The translations under genes and the position numbers were made by a program. From assembly GCA_002402165.1 (NCBI GenBank), contig NVVI01000019.1:40778-46697 (forward strand): 5,920 bases of DNA. The letters run 5' to 3'. This document shows, in pieces, positions 5,850 through 5,920 of the stretch. The notes below the pieces were generated by a model, which was given only the letters and a program-made list of their open reading frames with translations, ran no database searches and had not been told where the DNA came from. This DNA is from Flavobacteriales bacterium. GTDB lineage: Bacteria; Bacteroidota; Bacteroidia; Flavobacteriales_E; Vicingaceae. The stretch's first letter is position 1. Every line of letters begins with the position of its first letter.

Positions 5850-5920
5850 AATTTGAATAATGTCTTTTGGTTAATTACAACTTTGTTGTGCAAATGTTTT
5901 TCCATTTTTTAATCCTAATG
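5850..5920 (-). other. Upstream region of the OmpA-family gene, no firm element
   Basis: These 71 nt lie before the start of the OmpA-family gene and must hold at least part of its leader or promoter. No exact TAnnTTTG box and no Shine-Dalgarno sequence is visible on the minus strand. The closest is AACATTTG (complement of 5891-5898, one mismatch, 41 nt before the ATG), without a TTG upstream inside the window. A short palindrome ACAAC-TTT-GTTGT lies at 5877-5889. The promoter may lie beyond the window edge. Confidence 0.3.

Noticed and set aside
5877..5889. Short palindrome ACAAC-TTT-GTTGT upstream of the OmpA-family gene as a possible operator
   Set aside because: Only 5-bp arms, a single occurrence and no known regulator match; too likely by chance.
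5891..5898. AACATTTG on the minus strand as a -7 promoter box for the OmpA-family gene
   Set aside because: It misses the first base of TAnnTTTG and has no TTG at -33 in the visible sequence; the real promoter may lie outside the window.

Overview
The window looks like chromosomal DNA of a member of the Bacteroidota, most likely Flavobacteriia-like. The DNA is strongly AT-rich. The genes lack convincing Shine-Dalgarno sequences and have A/T-rich leaders, and two leaders carry a TAnnTTTG -7 box typical of this phylum. The protein content also fits: a SurA-like chaperone with the C-terminal region usual in Bacteroidota, a 63-residue cold-shock protein, and a large TPR / PD40 propeller / carboxypeptidase-regulatory-like / OmpA_C envelope protein. 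This is inference from gene content; no rRNA or other marker is present.

Layout: the left part runs on the + strand. It holds the 3' part of a SurA-like periplasmic peptidyl-prolyl isomerase (2-1273, start lies upstream of the window) and, 37 nt later, a complete MoxR-family AAA+ ATPase (1311-2282). A perfect 18-bp hairpin with A/T tracts (2293-2332) then separates these from everything to the right, which is on the - strand. Read in its own direction, the right side runs from a 710-residue OmpA-family protein (5849-3717), over a 7-nt gap, to a multi-pass membrane protein (3709-2828), then a 287-nt spacer, then a cold-shock protein (2540-2349). The hairpin sits between the converging moxR and csp genes and can serve both.

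The spacer 2541-2827 contains no gene. Most of it is a palindromic repeat-like element of about 213 bp (2595-2807) with four nested pairs of complementary arms. The core contains the GTCATTGCGA / GAAGCAATCTC type of motif that I recognise as a dispersed intergenic repeat. It abuts the csp promoter region and is the only candidate for ending the upstream operon.

Functionally the window is mainly about the cell envelope. It has a chaperone/isomerase for outer-membrane proteins, a MoxR ATPase (a family that often acts in maturation of envelope or metalloprotein complexes), and a two-gene operon pairing a peptidoglycan-binding periplasmic scaffold with an inner-membrane protein. The scaffold shares its domain order with PorE of the type IX secretion system. 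I see no mobile element with a transposase, no CRISPR, no RNA gene, and no clearly new multi-gene system. The most interesting items are the nested palindromic element, the PorE-like architecture without a lipobox, and the reciprocal loss of conserved histidines in the two parvulin domains.
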